Shown: positions 7,271 through 17,071 of the stretch, in pieces
Layout: every line of letters starts with the position of its first letter
How positions within the stretch are numbered: the first letter of the stretch is position 1
Translations under genes and position numbers: made by a program
Notes under the pieces: model-generated
What the model saw: only the letters and a program-made list of their open reading frames with translations
Told to the model about the DNA's origin: nothing
Databases searched by the model: none
NCBI RefSeq assembly: GCF_900108185.1
Contig: NZ_FNVA01000006.1
Location: 1 to 64,000 of the forward strand
From: Bryocella elongata
GTDB lineage: Bacteria > Acidobacteriota > Terriglobia > Terriglobales > Acidobacteriaceae
Length of the DNA: 64,000 nucleotides
Reading direction: 5' to 3'

Positions 7271-10114
7271 ATGCTTCGTCGCACCCTTGTTGCCTTCGCT
7301 GGACTTTGTCTTTGCCCCCTGGCGCTTCAGGCGCAGACCCATGGAGCGGGTCACGTTTCGTCGCCGAAGGAGGTGCTCGGCTTCAACATCGGCGATGATT
7401 ACCAGCTGGCGAACTACACGCAGCTGGTGACGCTCTGGAAGAGGTGGGCGGGCGAGTCGAACCGGATGAAGCTGGAGGAGATCGGTAAGACGGCCGAGGG
7501 CCGGACCATGTACATGGTCACGATCTCGTCGCCGGAGAACCTGAAGCACCTGGACCGGTACAAGGAGATCTCGCGCAAGCTCTCGCTCGCGGAGGGGCTG
7601 ACCGACGATCAGGCGCATGCGCTGGCGGCCGAAGGCAAGGCCGTGGTGTGGATCGACGGTGGTCTGCATGCAGCGGAGACAGAGGGATCGCAGCAGCTGA
7701 TCGAGACGGTCTATCACCTGCTCTCGAGCAACGACCCCGAGGCGCTGCGGCTGCTTAACGATGACATTGTGCTGGCCGTGCTGGTGAACCCCGACGGCCA
7801 GGACATCATGGCGGACTGGTACATGCGCCAGACGGACACCTCGAAGCGCACGTTCATCGGCGTGCCGACGATGTACCACCACTACGCCGGGCACGATAAC
7901 AATCGCGACTTCATCATGGACAACCTGCCCGAGTCGGAGGCGATCGCGAACCAGCTCTACCGGCAGTGGTATCCGCAGATTGTCTACAACCACCACCAGC
8001 TGGGGCCGACGGGCGCGATCGTGTTCGTGCCGCCCTTCCGCGATCCGTTCAACTACGTCTTCGATCCGCAGATCTCGCTGGAGGTGGAGGCCGTGGGCAC
8101 GGCGATGAACCAACGGCTGGTGGAGCGGGGCATGGGCGGCTCCGCGCAGCGGGCGGGCGCGAACTACTCGACGTGGTGGAACGGAGGGTTGCGCACGGCG
8201 CCCTACTTCCACAACCAGATTGGCCTGCTGACGGAGATCATCGGCGCACCCACGCCGATCCCGGTGGAGTTTTCGCCAAGCAAGCAGCTGCCGAATGGCG
8301 ACTGGCCGCTGCCCATCCCGCCGGGCATGTGGCACTTCCGCCAGTCGATTGACTACGATCTGCAGCTGAACCGCGCGGTGCTGGACTACGCATCGCGCAA
8401 TCGCGACACGCTGCTCTACGACATCTACCGCATGGGCAAGAGCTCGATCGCCCGCGGCAGCGAGGACTCATGGACGATCTCGCCGAAGGCGATCGAGCGC
8501 GCGGTTGCGGCGTCTCGCAAGGCGGACCCGAAGCTGAAGGCGACCTCGGTGGCCGAAACGCTCGGAGCCATGGGTGATCCGACGACGATCCCCGGCAGCT
8601 TTTACACGACGGTGCTGCATGATCCGGCGCGGCGCGATCCGCGGGGGTACATCCTCTCCGCGGACCAGCCGGACTTCCCGACGGCCATCCGGTTCCTGAA
8701 CGCGCTGATCAAGAACGGGGTCACAGTGCAGAAGGCCACGGCGGCCTTCACCGTGGACGGCAAGACCTACCCGGAGGGATCGTACGTGGTGCTGAGCGCG
8801 CAGGCGTTTCGGCCCGAGATCCTGGACTTCTTCGAGCCGCAGAACTATCCGAATGACTTCGCGTATCCCGGCGGCCCGCCGAAGCCACCGTATGACATGA
8901 CGGGCTGGACGCTCGCCATGCAGATGGGCGTGCAGTATGACCGCGTGCTGAATGGCTTCACCGGCCCGTTCACTCCGGTCAAGGATCTGCTGGCATTCCC
9001 CGCGGCGAAGGTGGAGGCCGTGGCGCGCCCGGCGGGTTACCTGATCAGCCACCAGAGCAACAACTCGACGATCCTCGAGAACCGGCTGCTGAAGGCGGGA
9101 CTGCCGCTGTCCTGGATGGAGCAGGAGGAGCACGTTGCAGGCAAGTCACTGGGGACGGGCGCCATCTGGGTGCCGGCGTCGGATGCGGCGAAGGCGATTG
9201 TCGAGAAGGCGGCGGATGAGCTGGGGATCGAGGCGCATGGCCTCGAGGAGAAGCCGGCCGGAGCGATGCTGAAGATCAAGCCGGTGCGGGTGGGGCTGGT
9301 GGATGTATACGGTGGGATGATTCCGGCGGGCTGGACGCGCTGGCTGCTGGAGCACTACGAGTTTCCATACAAGGTGGTCTATCCGCAGCAACTGGATGCG
9401 GGCAGCCTGAAGGACCAGTTCGACGTGCTTGTGTTCCCGAGCTCGGTGTATGGGCTGGATGGTCGCTACTCCAGCATCCCGATGCCGCCGGTGGGCTATG
9501 CGATCTCGGGCACGGGGATCGTGCACAGCGAGCCAGCCGCGGCGGATGTACCCGACGCCTACAAGGCGACGACGGGATTCATCACCGCGGACAAGACGAT
9601 TCCCATGCTGAATCAGTTTGTGGCCGCGGGTGGAACCGTAGTGGCGGAGGGGACCTCCGCTGCGCTGGGTGCCGCGCTGGGGCTGCCGGTGTCGGACCAC
9701 CTGACGGAGATGGGCGCGGACGGCAAGCTGCATCATCTGCCGGGAGAGAAGTTCTATATTCCCGGTTCGCTGCTGAAGCTGAACATCGACAACACCTCGC
9801 CGCTTGCGTACGGGATGCCGAAGCAGGTGGCTCTTTACTACGACAACAACCCGGTGTTCAACCTCGCTCCCGATGCGCAGCATAGCCACACGACGGCGAT
9901 CGGCTGGTTCAGCGGCACCGATCTGGAACTGAGCGGATGGGCCTGGGGGCAGCAGTACCTCGATGGCGGAAGCCCGTTCGTGACCTCGAAGATCGGGGCA
10001 GGGCGGGTGACGCTGCTGGGGACGGACGTGACCTTCCGCGCGCAGCCGGCGGCGACGTTCAAGCTGCTCTTCAATAGTCTGCTGCTGAGCTCAGCGGAGG
10101 AAGCCAAGCCCTGA
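7271..10114 (+). CDS. Secreted M14-family zinc carboxypeptidase
   Basis: About 947 aa with a signal peptide (MLRRTLVAFAGLCLCPLALQ, cleavage near AQA). The M14 zinc site is visible as HAAE (H133, E136) in GGLHAAETEG. NPDGQD and a third-ligand candidate in YNHHQLGPTG follow, together with RDPFNYVFDP, typical of the large acidobacterial/Bacteroidetes M14 proteins. From about residue 670 a C-terminal domain resembles a class-I glutamine-amidotransferase fold (VGLVDVYGGMIPAGWTRW, FDVLVFPSS), a pairing common in this subgroup and probably non-catalytic. AGGAG at 7254-7258 serves ATG 7271; GTG 7268 is an equally placed alternative. The gene stands alone. Expected role: extracytoplasmic peptide degradation; the substrate is unknown. 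Confidence 0.85.
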   Translation: MLRRTLVAFAGLCLCPLALQAQTHGAGHVSSPKEVLGFNIGDDYQLANYTQLVTLWKRWAGESNRMKLEEIGKTAEGRTMYMVTISSPENLKHLDRYKEISRKLSLAEGLTDDQAHALAAEGKAVVWIDGGLHAAETEGSQQLIETVYHLLSSNDPEALRLLNDDIVLAVLVNPDGQDIMADWYMRQTDTSKRTFIGVPTMYHHYAGHDNNRDFIMDNLPESEAIANQLYRQWYPQIVYNHHQLGPTGAIVFVPPFRDPFNYVFDPQISLEVEAVGTAMNQRLVERGMGGSAQRAGANYSTWWNGGLRTAPYFHNQIGLLTEIIGAPTPIPVEFSPSKQLPNGDWPLPIPPGMWHFRQSIDYDLQLNRAVLDYASRNRDTLLYDIYRMGKSSIARGSEDSWTISPKAIERAVAASRKADPKLKATSVAETLGAMGDPTTIPGSFYTTVLHDPARRDPRGYILSADQPDFPTAIRFLNALIKNGVTVQKATAAFTVDGKTYPEGSYVVLSAQAFRPEILDFFEPQNYPNDFAYPGGPPKPPYDMTGWTLAMQMGVQYDRVLNGFTGPFTPVKDLLAFPAAKVEAVARPAGYLISHQSNNSTILENRLLKAGLPLSWMEQEEHVAGKSLGTGAIWVPASDAAKAIVEKAADELGIEAHGLEEKPAGAMLKIKPVRVGLVDVYGGMIPAGWTRWLLEHYEFPYKVVYPQQLDAGSLKDQFDVLVFPSSVYGLDGRYSSIPMPPVGYAISGTGIVHSEPAAADVPDAYKATTGFITADKTIPMLNQFVAAGGTVVAEGTSAALGAALGLPVSDHLTEMGADGKLHHLPGEKFYIPGSLLKLNIDNTSPLAYGMPKQVALYYDNNPVFNLAPDAQHSHTTAIGWFSGTDLELSGWAWGQQYLDGGSPFVTSKIGAGRVTLLGTDVTFRAQPAATFKLLFNSLLLSSAEEAKP

Positions 10115-10272
10115 TTCAGGGAAATCGTGAAGCCTTGCCTGGCACGAGAGTAGGCCACTGAGAATTCAACCTGTCTGACCCGGTTTGCCGGATGAGGCAG
10201 GATGTACACTGCCACGTAACACTTCCCATCTTGCTTCCCTTGTCACGGTTCGTGCTTTCCCAGGCCCCTCTC

Positions 10273-10857
10273 ATGGAATCTACGGCTCCCGCACAAGACC
10301 CGGATGATGTGACCTTGCTGCTCCAGGCGTGGTCGCAAGGAGAGCCGCTCGCAGCCGACCGGCTGTTCGAGCGGGTTTATCCGCATCTCCGCTACATTGC
10401 TTCGGCTTTGTTTCGAGGGGAACGCAAGGACACGGTGCTGCAACCGACCATCGTGGTGCATGAGCTGTTTCTGAAGCTCATCCGGCAGCGGAAGCTACAG
10501 TTTGAAGATCGCCAACACTTTTATGGCTTATGCGCAAAGCTGATGCGGCGGATCCTGATTGACCGTGCGCGCGAACAGCGGCGGCTGAAGCGCGATGGCG
10601 GGATTGCGATTGAGCTGGAAGAGCACCTGGCGTGGGTCGATGCGAGGGATGCCGGCTGGATGGACGTGGACCGGGTGCTGATGGAGCTGGAGGCGCTGGA
10701 TCCGAAGATGTTGCGCATCCTCGAGCTACGGTTCTTCCTGGGCTGCACGGCGACGGAGACTGCGGAATTGACTGGGATCTCGAAGTCCACGGTGGATCGT
10801 GCGCTGCGATTTTTGCGCGGATGGCTGTATGAACGGCTACGGCCTCAAGGTGCCTGA
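10273..10857 (+). CDS. ECF-type RNA polymerase sigma factor
   Basis: A 194-aa sigma factor with region 2 (ERVYPHLRYIASALFRGE, VVHELFLKLIRQRKLQF, LMRRILIDRAREQRRLKR) and region 4 (LRILELRFFLGCTATETAEL, GISKSTVDRALRFLRGWL). It belongs to the acidobacterial/planctomycete ECF type usually encoded next to a Ser/Thr protein kinase. ATG 10273 fits the usual N-terminus; no clear Shine-Dalgarno is present. The kinase gene starts 41 bp downstream, so the two are probably co-transcribed, with the kinase likely acting as the sensor. No anti-sigma gene is visible. Confidence 0.9.
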   Translation: MESTAPAQDPDDVTLLLQAWSQGEPLAADRLFERVYPHLRYIASALFRGERKDTVLQPTIVVHELFLKLIRQRKLQFEDRQHFYGLCAKLMRRILIDRAREQRRLKRDGGIAIELEEHLAWVDARDAGWMDVDRVLMELEALDPKMLRILELRFFLGCTATETAELTGISKSTVDRALRFLRGWLYERLRPQGA

Positions 10858-10898
10858 CCCATTCTTCGCGCGCAACGCGCGATCTTCTGTAGACAAAC

Positions 10899-13331
10899 AT
10901 GGCTGAGATGGATGACGTTCGCGAATTCCACGAGATTCAGGAACTCTTCGATCTGATGGTGGACCTGCCTTCTGAAGAGCGCGAGCAGCTTCTGAATGTG
11001 CGGGGCGTCGGGGGTGCAACTCGGCGGCGGCTGGCGACGATGCTGGAGGGCGCCGAGCTGCCTGAGATGGATGCGGCAGGCGTGGCCGCGGCGACGCATG
11101 TGGGACAGAGGGTCGGAGGTTTCCGGCTTGTACAGCTGCTCGGTGCGGGCGGAATGGGCGCGGTGTATCTTGCGGATCGCGTGGGGCAGGGGGAGCCTCG
11201 TCGCGTCGCGGTAAAGCTGATGGCTCCGCATGCGGCTGGGCCAGACTTCGTGCGTCGATTCGAACGCGAGCAGCACAACCTGGCGGAGCTGGATCATCCG
11301 CACATTGCGCGGCTGATCGAGAGCGGTATCAGCCCGGAGGGCGCGCCCTACCTGGCGATGGAGTATGTCGCGGGTGAGCATATCGATCGCTACTGCGATG
11401 CGCAGAGGCTCGGCGTGCGGGAACGCATCGGGTTGCTGGCGCAGGTGTGCGACGCGGTGAGCTACGCACACCGGAACCTGATCCTCCACCTCGACATCAA
11501 GCCCTCGAACATCCTGGTGACTCGTGAGGGCAGCGTGAAGCTGCTGGACTTTGGCACCTCGCGGCTGATTGCAGGGGACAGCCTGCTGACGACAGCGGCG
11601 ATGGCCACGCCAGCGTATGCGAGCCCGGAGCAGCTACGGAATGATTCACTGACAACGGCTTGTGATGTGTATTCGCTGGGCGCGGTGCTCTACACGCTGC
11701 TGTGCGGAAGACGCCCGGTGGAGGATACGTCGATCATTGCGCTGATGGAGCGCGTGTTCCGCGAGGAAGAACCTGCCCCGCTGGAAGATGGGATTACCGA
11801 AGACGCTGCGGCTTTGCGAGGAGCAACCGCGACGCGGCTGCGGCAGGTGCTGCGTGGAGACCTCTCTACGATTGCAGCGCGATGTCTGCGGTCCCTGCCC
11901 GGGCAACGTTACGCGACGGTGGATGCCTTGGCGGACGATCTGCGACGTTACCTGGATGGGCGCGAGGTGCTGGCTCGTCCGCAGACGACAACGTACCGGC
12001 TGAGCAAGTTTGCGCGGCGTAACGTGAAGGCGCTTGCGGCGACGATCGCCGTGATGCTGGTGGTGGCGGGTACGCTGGGTTACGCGGCGTGGCGTCAGCA
12101 CCAGGCGGTGATTCAGGGCGAGCGTGCGCAGCAGATGCAGAGCTTTCTCTATGACCTGTTCCGCATCGCTAACTCCAATTACACAGGCAAGCCCGCGGCT
12201 ACGGTTCCGGAGTTCCTGGAGCTGGGCGTGAAGATACTTCCGGACTTTATCCATGATCCGGACGACCTCCGGCACGCGCAGCTGGCGCTGGGTGAGTCGA
12301 TGCTCCATGATGGCGCGCTGGCTCCGGCGGAGCGTACGTTGCTTTCGGTGCGCGACCAGGCGAAGGCCTCGGGAGATTCCTCATCGCAGGCGGAGGCGGA
12401 TGCCTTTGACGGCCCGCTGGAGGCGCGGCTCGGCCACATGGAGCAGGCCCTGGCGATCTCGCAGGAGGCGCTGGACCTGACGGAGCGGAAGGTCCCGATT
12501 CCGGCGCTGCGCGTGTGGGCGGAGCTGGGCTACGCGGAAGTCCGCGAGAATGGCGGAGTTCCTTCAGACCGCAGTCTGCAACTGCTGCGCGATGCTGTGG
12601 ACACGGCGCGACGGAAGAAGCTATCGGACAGGATCGTGGGTGCTGCGCAGTATGCGCTGGCCAGCGATTTGGAGATCCGGGGACAGCTGGATGAAGCGGA
12701 TCGGCTGATCCGAGACGACCTGGCGATCTACCTGCGCGAGCCGTATGCGGCGTGCGACCAGTCGAAGATGTACGGCGACCTGGGATTCATTGCCGGGGCG
12801 CGCGGTGATGTTGCGGCGAGTGTTCCGCTGTTCCGAAAGGCGTATGACGGAGCCCTCGCCTGCGCGGGACCCGACAACAATTCGACGTTGGTGATTGAGG
12901 ACTTTCTGGCGGGAGCGATGCTGCATTCGGGCGATGCGCCCGGCGCCGTACGTGTGATGCGGGACGCCCTGCCGCGCTGGAAGAAGTTGGGCAGCGGAGG
13001 AACAGACCTTTCGAATGCGCTGTTCTACACGGCGTCGGCGTTGCTCGCGAACCATGAGCTGGCGGAGGCCGAGACAACCGCGAGGGAGCTCATCGAGAAC
13101 GTGTACCGGTTCTCACCTCCCGGGAGCCACACAGTGGGCTCGTGCGAGAAGACGCTGGCGGAGATCCTGATCGCCGAGGGCAAGGACGAAGAGGCGCTGG
13201 CGCACGCACGGACGGCGGACACGGTTCTGACGGCGACTGCGAACTCACCGGCGTTCCAGGCGCAGGCGCAGAAGATGCATGTGGAACGGCTGGCGCTCGA
13301 GGCGCGGCTGGGCGATAAGGGAGCGCCGTAG
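10899..13331 (+). CDS. Membrane Ser/Thr protein kinase with TPR-like sensor domain
   Basis: An 810-aa Hanks-type kinase. After a ~60-residue helical N-terminus, the kinase domain carries the glycine loop (LLGAGGMGAVYLA), VAVKLM with the ATP lysine, HLDIKPSNIL as catalytic loop (HLD instead of HRD), LLDFGTS as the DFG element and TPAYASPEQL. A single membrane helix follows near residue 380 (AATIAVMLVVAGTLGYAAW). The remaining ~400 residues are helical TPR-like repeats, outside the membrane by topology. Loss of the HRD arginine does not remove catalysis but may change activation-loop control. It follows the ECF sigma gene, a pairing that suggests phosphorylation-dependent sigma control; this is inference from family knowledge. 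Confidence 0.88.
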   Translation: MAEMDDVREFHEIQELFDLMVDLPSEEREQLLNVRGVGGATRRRLATMLEGAELPEMDAAGVAAATHVGQRVGGFRLVQLLGAGGMGAVYLADRVGQGEPRRVAVKLMAPHAAGPDFVRRFEREQHNLAELDHPHIARLIESGISPEGAPYLAMEYVAGEHIDRYCDAQRLGVRERIGLLAQVCDAVSYAHRNLILHLDIKPSNILVTREGSVKLLDFGTSRLIAGDSLLTTAAMATPAYASPEQLRNDSLTTACDVYSLGAVLYTLLCGRRPVEDTSIIALMERVFREEEPAPLEDGITEDAAALRGATATRLRQVLRGDLSTIAARCLRSLPGQRYATVDALADDLRRYLDGREVLARPQTTTYRLSKFARRNVKALAATIAVMLVVAGTLGYAAWRQHQAVIQGERAQQMQSFLYDLFRIANSNYTGKPAATVPEFLELGVKILPDFIHDPDDLRHAQLALGESMLHDGALAPAERTLLSVRDQAKASGDSSSQAEADAFDGPLEARLGHMEQALAISQEALDLTERKVPIPALRVWAELGYAEVRENGGVPSDRSLQLLRDAVDTARRKKLSDRIVGAAQYALASDLEIRGQLDEADRLIRDDLAIYLREPYAACDQSKMYGDLGFIAGARGDVAASVPLFRKAYDGALACAGPDNNSTLVIEDFLAGAMLHSGDAPGAVRVMRDALPRWKKLGSGGTDLSNALFYTASALLANHELAEAETTARELIENVYRFSPPGSHTVGSCEKTLAEILIAEGKDEEALAHARTADTVLTATANSPAFQAQAQKMHVERLALEARLGDKGAP

Positions 13332-13403
13332 CTCCCTTGGGTGAGGCGCAAGGATCCTGTTCGCACACGATCACCTCGACCACACCCCGGGGGCCCGGGG
13401 CAC

Positions 13404-13517
13404 GTGGCTTCGGTGACGTTCAGCTTGATGCCGAAGGCCGGGCTGGCCAACGCCACGACGATCACGAACCAGGCGAACATTTTGTTCGATTCTGACGTGG
13501 CGATCGCGACAGGTTGA
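13404..13517 (+). pseudogene. Relic of a large surface protein C-terminus
   Basis: Thirty-seven codons ending in TGA read VASVTFSLMPKAGLANATT, then ITNQANILFDSDVAIATG. This matches, from memory, the last strand pair of long acidobacterial/planctomycete surface proteins that end in a pattern like SFTVKPKAGLPTGT..N.A.IVFDxNxPIxT. There is no start codon with a ribosome-binding site and no body of the protein upstream, since the frame runs into the kinase gene. I read it as the end of a deleted gene. A chance match is possible. Confidence 0.4.
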
Positions 13518-13652
13518 GTCTTGCGTGCATGGTGCGTACTGCTGGAAGAATTGGCGGATCAGAAGCGATGGCAAAGCGAACAGGCGCTTCGTTTGAAGAG
13601 TGATTAGGATGGAGAGCTATCTCGGAGGATGCCTTCTTGAAAGGAGAGCAGC

Positions 13653-13680
13653 AAAAAGCCCGCGAGTGCGGGCCTTTTGC
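13653..13680 (-). terminator. Rho-independent terminator of rpsA
   Basis: GCCCGC/GCGGGC stem with a GAGT loop. On the minus strand it is followed by TTTTTGC, 47 bp after the rpsA stop. The plus-strand side ends in CTTTT, so it may also stop transcripts from the left. Confidence 0.75.
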
Positions 13681-13726
13681 TGTGACGATGTCTAACTACT
13701 CCTTCGCTTCGATCCAAGCGTTGGGC

Positions 13727-15499
13727 CTACTTCGCTGGTGCGAGTGCAATCTCCAAATGCTTGGTGGCCGCATCGAGAGACTTGATGGTAAAGCTCCGCA
13801 CCTGGCCAGAGCGAACATCTTCCGTCGACTTGCTCGACGATGTGGCCGACCCGGAGCCGCCGGACTTCCACTTCGAATTGAGCATGGAGCTGAAGGCCGA
13901 GAGGTCGACGGCTCCGGTGGTGACTGGAGCTGGTGCCGCAGCAGGAGCAGCGGCGGGCAGCGTGCAAGTCACGAGGATACCTTCGCCGAGTTCGACGCGC
14001 GCCACGCCGTTTTCGACCGAGACGACGCGGCCGGTGACGGTGTCGCCCACCGAATGTTCGGCGACGAACTCGTCGAGGCCGGTAGGAACGAGCCCCTTGA
14101 TGCTGAGACGAAGTTTGCGTCCCGCCTGGTCGATCTCGAGAACCTGCGCTTTGACGATCTCGCCGACGCGGAGAACGTCGGAGGGGTGGTTGAGACGGCG
14201 ATCTGCGGTGATCTCGCTGATGTGAACCAGCCCCTGAACGCCTTCCGCGACGGTGATGAAGGCACCGAACGGAGTCATGGTGGCGACGGGGCCTTCGACT
14301 ACCGAGCCGGCCGTCATGCGCTGCGCCGCTTCAACCCAGGGGTCGCCGAGAGTCTGCTTCAGGCCGAGCGAGATGCGGCGGTCTTCGGGAGAGATCGAAA
14401 GGATGACCGCTTCGATCACATCACCGACGTTCGCCACCTCGGTCGCTTTGTGAATGCGCTTGGACCAGGACATCTCGGAGAGATGAATGAGGCCTTCCAC
14501 GCCGGGAGCGATCTCGACGAACGCGCCAAAGTCCGCGATGCGGGTGACGGTGCCACGCACGCGGCCTCCGACGGTGAAGGTCGCAGCCACGTTGTCCCAC
14601 GGATGCGGCTGAAGCTGCTTGAGGCCGAGCGAAAGGCGGTTGCCCGTTGCGTCGACCTTGAGCACCTGCAGATCGAGCGTCTGGCCGACTTCGAGGATGT
14701 CTGCGGGGCTGTTGACGCGGGTCCAGGAGATGTCGCTGATGTGCAGCAGGCCGTCGATGCCGCCGAGATCGATGAAGGCGCCGAAGTCGGTGAGGGAGCG
14801 AACCGTGCCGCTGACGATGGCGCCTTCTTGAAGCTCATTGAAGCGCTGGCCCTTCAGGATGGCAGCTTCAGCTTCGGTGACCACGCGGCGGTCGAGCACG
14901 ACGTCTTCCGCGGCAACATCGAGCTTGGTGATCTTCGCGAGGATCTCCTGCCCGACGAGCTTCTCCATCTCCGCCGCGTCGCGCGTGCCGGTGCGGGAGG
15001 CGGGGATGAAGGCGCGCACGCCCACATCGACCGTCAGGCCGCCCTTGACGACGGCAGTAACGGTACCGGTGATGTTGGTGCCGTCGGTGAAGGCCTTCTG
15101 CAGCCCGCTCCAGTCCGTGACCTTCGGCGCGCGGAAGAGTGATAGCTGGTAGTAGCCGTCAGGATCGCGGCCCTTGACGGAGACGATCAGGGAATCGCCG
15201 GGCTTTGGGGCTTCCGTGGCCTTGGGGAACGCCGTGAGAGCGAGAATGCCCTCGGATTTGAAGCCGATATCGACGAAGACGGACTCGGCGTCGACGGTAA
15301 CAACAGTGCCCTGGATCTGCCGGCCTTCTTCGCCCAGTCGCCGGTTGCTGGTCTTCTGGTAGGCGGAGAATATATCGGCGAAAGCTTCTTCGGGCTCTTC
15401 GGGTTCGGCGAGGACAGGCTGGGTCTGTTCGGGCAGCGTGGTGGAAGCTGCGGGGTCGACGATGGACTCTGGGGTGGTGACTTCGTTTGATTCGGACAT
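13727..15499 (-). CDS. rpsA: 30S ribosomal protein S1
   Basis: About 590 aa with six S1 (OB-fold) repeats after an acidic N-terminal leader. Repeat starts are recognisable at RQIQGTVVTVD, GTNITGTVTAVV, GAIVSGTVRSL, GGRVRGTVTRI, GSVVEGPVATM and GDTVTGRVVSV. Repeats 3-5 have the canonical DFGAF/PFGAF and GL(L/I/V)H(I/L)SE signatures. Repeat 6 is degenerate and is followed by an Ala/Pro and Ser/Gly-rich tail. S1 binds mRNA and helps 30S initiation. ATG 15499 is preferred (GAAGGG upstream) over the in-frame TTG 15517. It is monocistronic, with its own terminator. Confidence 0.92.
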   Translation of the reverse strand: MSESNEVTTPESIVDPAASTTLPEQTQPVLAEPEEPEEAFADIFSAYQKTSNRRLGEEGRQIQGTVVTVDAESVFVDIGFKSEGILALTAFPKATEAPKPGDSLIVSVKGRDPDGYYQLSLFRAPKVTDWSGLQKAFTDGTNITGTVTAVVKGGLTVDVGVRAFIPASRTGTRDAAEMEKLVGQEILAKITKLDVAAEDVVLDRRVVTEAEAAILKGQRFNELQEGAIVSGTVRSLTDFGAFIDLGGIDGLLHISDISWTRVNSPADILEVGQTLDLQVLKVDATGNRLSLGLKQLQPHPWDNVAATFTVGGRVRGTVTRIADFGAFVEIAPGVEGLIHLSEMSWSKRIHKATEVANVGDVIEAVILSISPEDRRISLGLKQTLGDPWVEAAQRMTAGSVVEGPVATMTPFGAFITVAEGVQGLVHISEITADRRLNHPSDVLRVGEIVKAQVLEIDQAGRKLRLSIKGLVPTGLDEFVAEHSVGDTVTGRVVSVENGVARVELGEGILVTCTLPAAAPAAAPAPVTTGAVDLSAFSSMLNSKWKSGGSGSATSSSKSTEDVRSGQVRSFTIKSLDAATKHLEIALAPAK

Positions 15500-15734
15500 G
15501 AAAGCGAAACCCTTCAAAGATCAAGCGATCGCGTTGATCTTTCTCAATTCTGGGTCAGGATATCAGGGTGGCGGCCTCAACCCCCGTGGTCCTGCGAGTG
15601 GCCGAGAGCTTGATGCGACAAATCGAGTACGCGAATGACACCTGCTCGTGGTCTTGAACCCAAGGGTTTGGCGCTCGCGCGCAGTCACCGCGTGGGCGTG
15701 AGTGGGCGGTGGGAGCGGCGGCTGCGATAGGAGA

Positions 15735-17045
15735 CTAAGACGTTGGCACGGGGCGGTCAGCTCGTGGATTGCCTGTGAGGCCTGGCACTAGCATGGTGCA
15801 AACCACGGCAGTGAGGGCTAGTAGCGCCGCTGTCGATAACCAGGCACCCGGGATCGCGCGACTCCTGGTCGCGTGGATCAGGTAGGTGCAGATTGCCGGC
15901 GTATAGCCGCCGAAGACGGCGGTAGCAATGCTGTATGCGAGTGAGAAGCCTGTGCTGCGAACGTCCGCGGGCATGATCTCTGTGAGGTAGACGACCATGG
16001 CGCCGTTATAACTCGCATAGAGGAGAGCCAGCCAGAGTTCGACGCAGAGCAGCCGGGCGAAGGACGGTTGTTGCACCAGCCACGCCATGAAGGGGTATGC
16101 GGTGACCAGCGTGAGGACGGTGCAGGCAACGAGCAAAGGTCTGCGCCCAATGCGATCGGAGAGCGAGCCCATCACGGGCAGCATCGCGAAGTTGAGTGCT
16201 CCAACGCATAGCGTGACGATGAAGGTGCTCTGCTTATCGAGATGCAGGGCGTTGGCGCCATAGGTGGGCGTGTACGCCGTGATCATGTAGAAGGCAGTTG
16301 TGGTCATCGTCGTGAGCATGGTGCCGATGAGCACGATGCGCCAGTTGGCCAGAACGGCTCGCAGGATCTCTGTTGTCGTGAAGCGCTTGCGTTTCGCGAG
16401 GAAGCCCGGCGTCTCTTCGAGCGTGCGCCGGATGAAGAACAGAAACGGAATGAGTGCGCACCCGATCCACAACGGCACGCGCCAGCCCCAGGAGTTCATG
16501 GCTGCCGGTGGGAGCTTCGCGCTGAGGACAAAACCGAGCAGAGCCGCAAAGACGACGGCGAGCTGCTGGCTGGCGCTCTGCCAACTGACGTAGAAGCCAC
16601 GCTCGTGCGCAGGAGCGATCTCGGAGAGATAGACGGAGACGCTGCCCAGTTCGGCTCCCGCGGACAGGCCCTGCAGGAGCCGTCCCAGCAGCACAATCAC
16701 GGGTGCTGCCACACCGATGCGCGCATAGCCGGGCGTGCAGGCGATCGAGAGCGTGCCGAACGCCATGAGTGCGAGCGTAAGCAGTAGCCCCGCACGGCGA
16801 CCGCGGCGATCTGTGTAGCCACCCAGCACAAGCGCACCGAGCGGCCGCATGAGGAAACCCGCGCCGAAGGTCGCGAGCGACAGCATGAGACCGTTGAAGT
16901 CACTCTGGTTGGGAAAGTAAGCCTTTGCGATCGCGGCGGAGAAGTAGCCGAAGATCATGAAGTCATACATCTCCAGGAAGTTTCCGCAGGTCACGCGCAG
17001 TACGGTCGCGATGGGAAACTTCCTGTGTTCACTCTCGTTGTTCAA
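15735..17045 (-). CDS. MFS transporter, metabolite:H+ symporter (MHS) family, citrate/tricarballylate-like
   Basis: 436 aa with twelve predicted membrane helices. The N-terminus (GNFLEMYDFMIFGYFSAAIA), LATFGAGFLMRPLGALVLG, the loop GGYTDRRGRRAGLL and the repeated loop GSLSDRIGRRPLL are the MHS-family signatures. The combination resembles CitA/TcuC-type citrate or tricarballylate carriers more than proline/betaine porters. The substrate is inferred from resemblance only. The start is TTG 17045 with AAAGGA 7 nt upstream; no better in-frame start gives the full first helix. It lies 26 bp after the hydrolase gene stop on the same strand, so it may be co-transcribed with it. Confidence 0.8.
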   Translation of the reverse strand: MNNESEHRKFPIATVLRVTCGNFLEMYDFMIFGYFSAAIAKAYFPNQSDFNGLMLSLATFGAGFLMRPLGALVLGGYTDRRGRRAGLLLTLALMAFGTLSIACTPGYARIGVAAPVIVLLGRLLQGLSAGAELGSVSVYLSEIAPAHERGFYVSWQSASQQLAVVFAALLGFVLSAKLPPAAMNSWGWRVPLWIGCALIPFLFFIRRTLEETPGFLAKRKRFTTTEILRAVLANWRIVLIGTMLTTMTTTAFYMITAYTPTYGANALHLDKQSTFIVTLCVGALNFAMLPVMGSLSDRIGRRPLLVACTVLTLVTAYPFMAWLVQQPSFARLLCVELWLALLYASYNGAMVVYLTEIMPADVRSTGFSLAYSIATAVFGGYTPAICTYLIHATRSRAIPGAWLSTAALLALTAVVCTMLVPGLTGNPRADRPVPTS

Positions 17046-17071
17046 GGCGATCTTCCTTTGCAGCGTCGAAG

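Larger units (their letters stand above)
13332..13726. other. Intergenic region between kinase gene and rpsA
   Basis: Contains the kinase gene tail, a decayed fragment of a secreted-protein C-terminus (13404-13517) and the terminator hairpin at 13653-13680. About 120 bp between them hold nothing recognisable. Confidence 0.5.

Noticed and set aside
13637-15142. 501-codon plus-strand open frame opposite rpsA
   Set aside because: It is antisense to a clear ribosomal protein S1 gene. Its product is rich in Asp/Ala/Gly/Arg with no fold pattern, as expected from the reverse strand of a high-GC gene.
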